Source: Apiospora phragmitis (Eukaryota; Ascomycota; Sordariomycetes; Amphisphaeriales; Apiosporaceae). From it: DNA of 64,000 bases. A program made the position numbers and the translations under genes. The stretch lies in contig JAQQWL010000006.1 in NCBI GenBank assembly GCA_038363925.1, positions 1,406,501-1,470,500 on the forward strand. Reading direction: 5' to 3'. Positions 57,822 to 64,000 of this stretch are shown here, piece by piece. The notes beneath the pieces are model-generated. The model was not told the origin of the DNA. It did no database searches and saw only the letters and a list, made by a program, of their open reading frames with translations. Numbering within the stretch: position 1 is the stretch's first letter; every line of letters begins with the position of its first letter.

Positions 57822-58421
57822 GGCGACAACAACCATTACGATATTTCCTGTTGAGGCGAGAACAACCCTCTTGTCTCTTTGTAACGGCGAACGCAACCGT
57901 AAATAAACCCCCGAGGCGAGCGCAACCCGTGTACTTACTCTAATCGTTCGGGGCGATAGCAACCATCACGATATTTTCTTGCTTAGGCGACCGCAGCTCT
58001 ATTGTTTCCTCATAACGGCGAACGCAACCACAACACCAAATTCAAGGCGAGCGTAACCCTGTGCATTTACTCTAATCGTTCGGGGCCACAGCAACCATCA
58101 CGACACTTTCCTGTTAAGGCGAGCGCAACCATAACACCAAAACCTCAAGGCGAGAGCAACCCCGTGTTTACCTTCACGTTCCGGGTAACAGCAACTATCG
58201 TGAGAATTTCCTCTTGAGGCGAGCGCTACCCTCTTGTCTCCTTTCGACAGCCTTTCGACAGGCACAAGAATTGCACCAACTTTCGGGCGAGCGCAACCAT
58301 CGTGAGATTTTCCGCAACCCTCTTATCTCCTTTCGACAGCTTTCAACAGGCACAAGTACAGCACCAAACTCTGGGGCAAGCGCAGTTATCGTGAGATTTG
58401 TCTATTAAGGCGAGCACAACC
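57822..58421. repeat. Degenerate minisatellite with GGCGAGCGCAACC core, about 14-16 copies
   Basis: The 13-bp core GGCGAnnGCAACC recurs at about 57822, 57855, 57886, 57915, 57952, 57986, 58017, 58046, 58083, 58118, 58149, 58218, 58286, 58373 and 58409, with 17-60 bp between copies. Linking segments also recur: TCTAATCGTTCGGGG (twice), ACCATCACGA (three times with variants), ATCGTGAGATTT, CCTCTTGTCTCC and CCTTTCGACAGC. Together they form about six higher-order units of roughly 85-135 bp. The block ends about 290 bp before the ATG at 58714, so it lies in the promoter or 5' leader of that gene. Confidence 0.9.
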
Positions 58422-58713
58422 CTCTTGTCTCCCCCTTTCGGCAGCCTTTCAGCAGCCTTCAGACCTTGGACGCGCAAAACCACCACCGGTCTTCTTGTTT
58501 TCTGCTGGATTGGATTACCGCTCATCATACTTTGCACCTTGACTTCTTTTCCTTCACCGAAACGCTCCGTTGACCTGGTTATGCGGCAACCCCGTACGGC
58601 AACATTGCACAACACAATTACCCGGGCAGCTTTACATCGTCATCCCGCCTTCAGCATCGTTATCGTTGAATTGTCCTACACATACTGAACAACAATATCC
58701 TACACCCATAACC

Positions 58714-59431
58714 ATGGCCTCCAAGTCCGGCAAAGCCGATAGCGGCTCCTTTGTCGCCCCTCAACGCACCGACTCCGAGGAAGAGGCCGAAGACCCTTTC
58801 TATCTCGAGAAGAAATACAAATCAATTCTCGAGAGACCTGTGCGGAGAATTCAGATCAGGAAGAGCATTTGGGCGAGGGTAACATGCCCGCTAACGATTA
58901 CGAGGACTTCATCTTGTTCGATGACGATGGAGGTTCCGGTAACGCTAGTAATGGCACGTTCCGCACTCCGGCCTCCAGTGCTACTGGATCTCTCTCGGAG
59001 AGTATCGACGACTATATTCCGAAATACTCCACGACCGGCAATGTGGAGATGTGGCTGGAGCAAATCTCGGCTCCTGAGCGGCAGTATAGCTATGCAGGCT
59101 CCATCTCCGACTACGACGAGACGGACAGCCAGGGCTCCTCGCCTCGATCGCTGACGTCGTCGACACGAGAGCTGGTGAATAAGTGGTATGACGGTATCGA
59201 GACTGGCAACGAAGGTATGTACATCCTTTTCCGATGCTACTTTAGGCTTAATACTAACTTTAATATAGATGTGGTTCCTCCTCCCGTCCCCCCAAGTCTG
59301 AGAAGCGACAGATCAACCAGGGCATCCAGCTGCCCATCCAGCTGTCCTATAAGGGAGATGGCCCGGGAACAGATTTCCTGGACCCCGAGACCGAGCCTTT
59401 CCCGGACTTTGATCCCGCGTTCATGGGCTAG
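58714..59431 (+). CDS. Acidic disordered protein of unknown function, frame uncertain
   Basis: The ATG at 58714 opens MASKSGKADSGSFVAPQRTD, then SEEEAEDPFYLEKKYKSILE. From about 58831 onward natural composition moves to another frame (NSDQEEHLGEGNMPANDYED, FILFDDDGGSGNASNGTFRT, NVEMWLEQISAPERQYSYAG, SISDYDETDSQGSSPRSLTS), without a splice site that would explain it. An intron follows (branch CTAAC, acceptor 59268). The strong donor GTATGT (exon end 59214) gives a frame that fails at a C6 run near 59288-59293. A weaker donor 4 nt on (exon end 59218) stays open and reads PPKSEKRQINQGIQLPIQLS, then DPETEPFPDFDPAFMG to the TAG at 59429. Acidic, Ser-rich and disordered; possibly regulatory. No domain is recognised. 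The minisatellite lies immediately upstream. Confidence 0.55.
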
Positions 59432-60487
59432 GAGAAATTCCAAGTTGCATGGTTTCTAGGTTACATAAGAATTGCTTTTTTTGTATGAGTAGGAGGATCA
59501 GGTTCATATGCAACAGCATTCCATAGGCAAATTGATGATGCCAGTCTTGCAATTCCGTTATTCCACTACCTATACGAATCAGTTCCGTGCTTGTTAACTG
59601 TAGTACTAATAGGATAAATGAATGTTTTGTGAGCTGAGCGAGTGGATGGCTCCGAAGTAGACAGCGGAACGGGGACTAGTAACACATGGAATGACCGGAG
59701 ACGGACATGGAATAACTGAGGGCGGCATGGCCAGCAATATGTCTCTTGCTTCGCGACTTGCAGAGAACTAGGGGTGCTCGACGAGTGCGATTAACAATCG
59801 AGAGCCCGTTTTCTTTTCAATATGATATAACCGGGCCAGGAAAAGGAGAAGTCCGATCCACTTTCTAAACAAAACTGATCTTTCTAAAGTCCGTTTCTGT
59901 ATTCTACGAACGAGAACACTGGCATTTTTAATGCGACTCTTACGAGTACGAAGTAGTGCACCACCTCGTGATGCTCGTGCTAAGCTTGATAGGAACTCAT
60001 GTAAGAGGGCAGGGTAAACCAGATACAGGGAGATCATTCAAGGATATAAAATGCATAATTGATTGATAGCGCAGAATGGAATAGATGTTGCCAAGTCTGT
60101 CGAGCATACACACAGGCAACGCGTTACGGAGGCACCAAATATCAAGTGACACTGGCGGCCTCAATCGGGCCTAAACGACCGGCGAAAGAAGCTTATAATC
60201 ACCAGCATGCTGGTGAGTGAGATATGAGGGAGAAAGGTGTCGTTACTTCCACTTGCTCGAATAGCGGCCGAATAGCTACGGCGGCTGGTCAAGCTGCCTG
60301 CACGGGCCACATGCCAAGAATATTCGATCAACAGCCCCTGTCTGCCACCTAGCAGCTTTATTGATTCAGTACCTTACCTTAAGTAAGCACGTATCTGGCC
60401 TTGAAGCTTGCGACACTAGGTAGATCTCAGCATTGCAACAGAAACAAACTGCAACGGTTCGCACAATCTGAGTCCCAATACTTCAAG
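59432..60487. other. Intergenic, upstream of the COPI epsilon gene
   Basis: No gene is recognised. Contains a perfect 18-bp palindrome at 60199-60216. Should include the COPI epsilon promoter. Confidence 0.5.
60199..60216. promoter_or_regulatory. Perfect 18-bp palindrome
   Basis: TCACCAGCATGCTGGTGA equals its own reverse complement. It lies about 270 bp upstream of the COPI epsilon start, a distance compatible with a dimeric factor site; binding is not shown. Confidence 0.45.
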
Positions 60488-61500
60488 ATGGATCCTTTCG
60501 GCGCCGAGGGCGAACTCATCAACATTCACAACCACTTCCACCAGGGCCAGTACCAGGAAGTCGTCGATTTCGACACCTCGGCCCTGTCCCCCGAAAACGC
60601 CCTCCCTGCCGAGTCCTCGCCCTCCGCGCCCGCATCGCCCTGGGCCAAGCCGACGATGTGATCGCAGAAGTGCAAGGCGAGTCGGAGCCCGAGCTGGTTG
60701 CCGTCGGCGCCCTGGTGCAGCACAGCCTGGGCAAGACGGACGCGGCGGTGGAGACGATCGAGGGGCTGGCCAGCTCGTCGGGCGACAACGCGACGGTCCA
60801 GACCGTTGGCGGCACTGTTCTGCAGGCCGCTGGAAAGAGCGAGGAGGCGCTGGCGCTACTGTCGCAACATTCCGGCAACCGTGGGTCTACACTTCAATCT
60901 GCAAGGGGTTCCTGTCTGGCTTGAAATGCTAACCGACCGATTAGTCGAAGCGGTTGCTCTCATTACACAGATCCATCTGCTGCAAAACCGGTCAGACCTA
61001 GCCCTCAAGGAGGTCAAGGCTGCACGTAGCTGGGCTCAAGACAGTTTACTGGTGAACCTGGCAGAATCTTGGGTTGGCGTAAGAATGGTAGGTTCTCCAT
61101 GTCTGCTTCTTCTCTTAAGGGCAGCATTGACTTATCACGATTTTTCATTCTAGGGCGGTGATCGGTACCAACAAGCATTCTACGTATTCGAGGAACTGGC
61201 GCAAGCTCCTTCCACATCATCCATCGTCACCCTGGTCTCGCAGTCCGTCTGTGAGCTTCACCTCGGCGAGTCGAGGAAGCACAGGCTGCATTGGAGCAGG
61301 CCGTGCAGAAGGACCCCAAATACGCCGAAGCGATCGCCAACCTCCTTGTTCTCAACATTGTGACTGGAAAGAACCCCTCGGAGCTTACCGCGTCCCTACA
61401 AAGTGTCGACCCCACGCACCCCTTCCTCACCGATCTGGCGGAGAAGGATGCGTTGTTTGACAAGGCCGCATCGAAGTTCAGTGCCAAAGTTTCGGCATAG
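60488..61500 (+). CDS. SEC28: Coatomer (COPI) epsilon subunit, with two one-base frame breaks
   Basis: Exons 60488..60880, 60945..61087, 61154..61500; introns of 64 and 66 nt. Motifs in order: MDPFGAEGELINIHNHFHQG, QYQEVVDF, RVLALRARIALGQADDVIAE, LVAVGALVQHSLGKTDAAVE, EAVALITQIHLLQNRSDLAL, SWAQDSLLVNLAESWVGVRM, GGDRYQQAFYVFEELAQAPS, EEAQAALEQAVQKDPKYAEA and IANLLVLN. This is the TPR-like fold of epsilon-COP, which stabilises alpha-COP in the coat of Golgi-to-ER vesicles. Two breaks interrupt it: at about 60610 (LPA then RVLAL) and at about 61267 (HLG then RVEEAQ). Each needs one additional base and sits in a C before CGAGTC. With both, the length would be 294 aa, as in yeast Sec28 (296 aa). 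The start at 60488 is chosen over the upstream in-frame ATG at 60401 because the family begins here. Confidence 0.88.
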
Positions 61501-63978
61501 GGGCACTTGGCACGAGTTTTTAGATTTTGAGAGGAGAATGGCAAAAATAATAAAAAAGCCAATCATACGACATGAACAACTGCCTTGCAGGGGTAGAACT
61601 GAGCACACCAAGATGACAATGAAGCAGTATGACAACATGGCATGCATTGTTAATCGTGAAAAAGCCTCGCAAGGGGAGATCGTTGGTTCCAATGGAAAAG
61701 AGTGAAATGAGCAGTAGACTGTTCATAGCGTACCTCCATTAACGATTGATGTGGCCTTTCCGGAAAGGGCGTTACGTGTTGCCGGGTAGCGAAAAACGAT
61801 GCAATCGGCCTACCTGCAGTGATTGTGAAGAATTGTAGCCAGTAGTTCACCGGTCCTATGCAATGGCTACTTCATGGCCATATTCTGCTGTTGCTTAGGG
61901 TAATTGCCGGTCTGTCTCCAGGGTCTTCGATATGCACCCGTGAGCAAGTAGACGTCATCTGCAACTTGGTAAGATAATAAGGAAACATATCGTGAAAACT
62001 GAGTAGTTGTTATTCCGATTTAGAACGAGTCCCTTGAGACGCGCAATGACGATGCAAGTGCAGGACTGGCGCTACATAGTGAATGAATGTCCTTCCTATT
62101 TGGCGCTGAACCATAGGACCCCGGTACATGATTGGCTTAGCAGCATCGAAAGAGGAGCTGCCTGAGAAGGATCGAGTGCAGAGAATGATACGATGCACTC
62201 ACTTACTCAGTGGATGGCCGGCGCAAGGGGCGACAACACCTCGTAATGATAGGGTAGGGCTTCTGGGTAGGGCTGCTCGGCAACATGATCGCGATCGCGA
62301 CGATACACAGCGCAAAAAGTCACTTATTACGTAGACATGGAGAAGACCCGTTATATGATATTCGTGAAATGTGGTTTCGATTACAATATGCTATCGATAA
62401 ATGTACATAAAGAAAGCACCCAATTTTTTCTTTCACAAGTGTAATTATGATATCAGGCCCTGGCAGTCATGTATCAAATAGTCTCGATCGTTAATCGTGG
62501 CAGTAAAGGGGCAGGGCAGGGACTAGGATTCCAGCCAAGACTGTCCCCTTTGTGCTTCTCATTTTCACGAGACAACATCCAGAAAACATCCACACACATC
62601 ATCCCCTCACCGCCCACCGTTATCCCCCATAAGGCCCGGTCCGAAACGAGGGGTTGCTGCATGGGGAAAAGGAGCTATGGATTGCGGAGTTCTCACCTAC
62701 ATACACCAGGCACTAACTATCATGGCTATCGGTCCATTCGGTGGCCACCAAACGTAATGTGCCACTGCAGCTTCAGTGATAAGAATAGGAGTAGGAGTTT
62801 GCTAGTCAAGCCATGACATCATTCGCTTCCCGGACTTGTCGGACATCCTCGTCCCGCAACCTACCAATTAGCACCTGCGCCTCGAGTAAGCCTACTGCCA
62901 TATTGTGGCTTCGACAGAGAGAGACGCAAGGCATGCTAACCAGATAACGGAGGGTGTTCCACACGCTGTGGGTTGCAACCAACCCGGAGGCACTACTGCG
63001 CCCGTATCACAAGCGAAATGTGCTCTAATCTGTGTCGGCAAGCGCGATATGAAGATGCGCAACTCGGCTATGTCTTCACTGACACCGAATTTTCGATGGG
63101 CCAAGTTCGCATACTCGATTAGGATCGTGATCGGTTTTCAGAGTGTTGATCACTAGTTCCATACCAGTCCAGACGCCCACAAAATGCACCCCAACAAGGA
63201 ATGAAACCTCGCCCCAAGTCTGGACCTTAGGTGTTAGGGGTCTCCGTAGGAGAAGACATGGGGATCAAGCGGGTTTGACGCCCGCTTTCTGGCCCGCTGG
63301 CTGTCGGAAGCCAGTTAAGTCATAGCACCAAGCGAACCCAAGTCGGCCTGTCATCAGCCATTCGCTGACCACATCGACAATAGACCGGGCTAGGTTATCG
63401 TTGCAAGTCGTCGAGTGGATACTCTTGGCACCGGATGCGGGACTTGGGTCTCTCTGAGCGAGGAGATGCATGCGGATACGCCGTCGGCAGGTTGCGTTTC
63501 GACATATGTCTATGTACTGCCGTTCCCATTAGCCAGCCCCGTGCTTTGGCCGTTGGGCTCGTGTGTGGCTCCTCCGCGTTATGAGGTTATGGAAAACATG
63601 CCCTATGCATCCCTGCGAGTGCCACATGCAGGATTACGTTTGGAGGTTCTCTCTGGCACGCACTACCCAAAGCGACGATAGTCCACAACCTAACCTCGCC
63701 TTCGTCACCGTGAAGAGTTTGCGTGCGCTGCTCCTGTATTGGGAGTAAGCCTCGACATGAACCCGCCAAAGCCCGTGTCCTCGGACGCACTTGGTCTCTT
63801 ATATAAGCCTCTTTTCTCTCCCCTTTGCCCTTGACCAAATTCCTCAGTATTAGAGTATTATCGATTCGCCCTTCCCACTGCATAAGCAAGCAATAGCGTG
63901 ACTTGATTTGCATCTTCTCTTAGACATCTGCTCGTGCCAAAGCTTATACGCTACCCAACATCTTACTTCATATCCAAC
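61501..63978. other. 2.5-kb intergenic region, no gene seen
   Basis: Downstream of the COPI epsilon gene; no recognised gene, repeat or RNA. The right 200 bases look like a promoter and leader for the gene starting at 63979. Confidence 0.5.
63799..63808 (+). promoter_or_regulatory. TATA-like element
   Basis: CTTATATAAG lies about 180 bp before the ATG at 63979 and is followed by a CT-rich tract (CTCTTTTCTCTCCCC), a layout common in strongly expressed fungal genes. Confidence 0.5.
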
Positions 63979-64000
63979 ATGCCTACTGCCATCACTCCCC
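63979..64000 (+). CDS. Possible start of a gene running off the right edge
   Basis: An ATG in a good fungal context (CCAACATGCC) opens MPTAITP and stays open to the window end. Support is only the TATA-like element, the CT-rich leader and the start context. Product unknown. Confidence 0.4.

Noticed and set aside
57822..58421. CRISPR-like repeat-spacer layout
   Set aside because: The repeats are only 13 bp and degenerate, the spacers vary from 17 to 60 bp and are themselves repeated, and the host is a eukaryote.
60600..61275. Programmed ribosomal frameshifting in the COPI epsilon gene
   Set aside because: No slippery heptamer or known stimulator is visible, and two independent events would be needed; sequence error or pseudogenisation is simpler.

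Overview
This is nuclear DNA from a filamentous ascomycete (Pezizomycotina, most likely a sordariomycete, possibly Hypocreales). The evidence is the short 51-75 nt introns with GTANGT donors, CTAAC/CTRAC branch sites and YAG acceptors, the domain style of the proteins (SnaD/Slk19-like coiled coil, fungal Kelch-like family, CE3 esterase, GH78), and the absence of any operon organisation. Most genes are ordinary housekeeping genes, separated by unusually long ORF-poor stretches of up to about 6 kb.

Left part (1-20.3 kb): 5' exons of a secreted PEBP-like protein cut by the window edge; a large coiled-coil kinetochore/spindle-pole-type protein; F-box, tRNA and sulfotransferase relics; a Kelch-like protein; a secreted proline-rich membrane protein; a homologue of the penicillin-pathway acyltransferase (IAT/penDE family) with a GC-rich body; a decayed GH78 rhamnosidase lying against an aminodeoxychorismate lyase-type gene; TOM70; and an AhpC/TSA-like thioredoxin-fold protein whose frame is broken by one extra C.

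Middle (20.3-38.3 kb): UPF1 and IMP4 are divergently arranged over a 714-bp shared region (two RNA-processing factors), followed by the plasma-membrane syntaxin SSO1, then, after a 5.7-kb desert, a secreted CE3-like SGNH esterase.

Right part (38.3-64 kb): sparse. A conserved 134-aa orphan, a mitochondrial DUF1279 protein (yeast Nat2/FAM210 type), a protein kinase with two frame problems, a roughly 600-bp degenerate minisatellite built on a GGCGAGCGCAACC core upstream of an acidic disordered protein, the COPI epsilon subunit (SEC28 type) with two single-base frame breaks, and the start of another gene at the right edge.

The strongest anomalies are the GGCGA minisatellite (57.8-58.4 kb), the run of single-base frame breaks in otherwise conserved genes (which may be assembly errors rather than biology), the IAT-like gene with a 36-nt first exon, and the truncated GH78 pseudogene. 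I did not find a convincing new multi-gene system. All family assignments are from recognition of motifs in the translated sequence; no database search was run.
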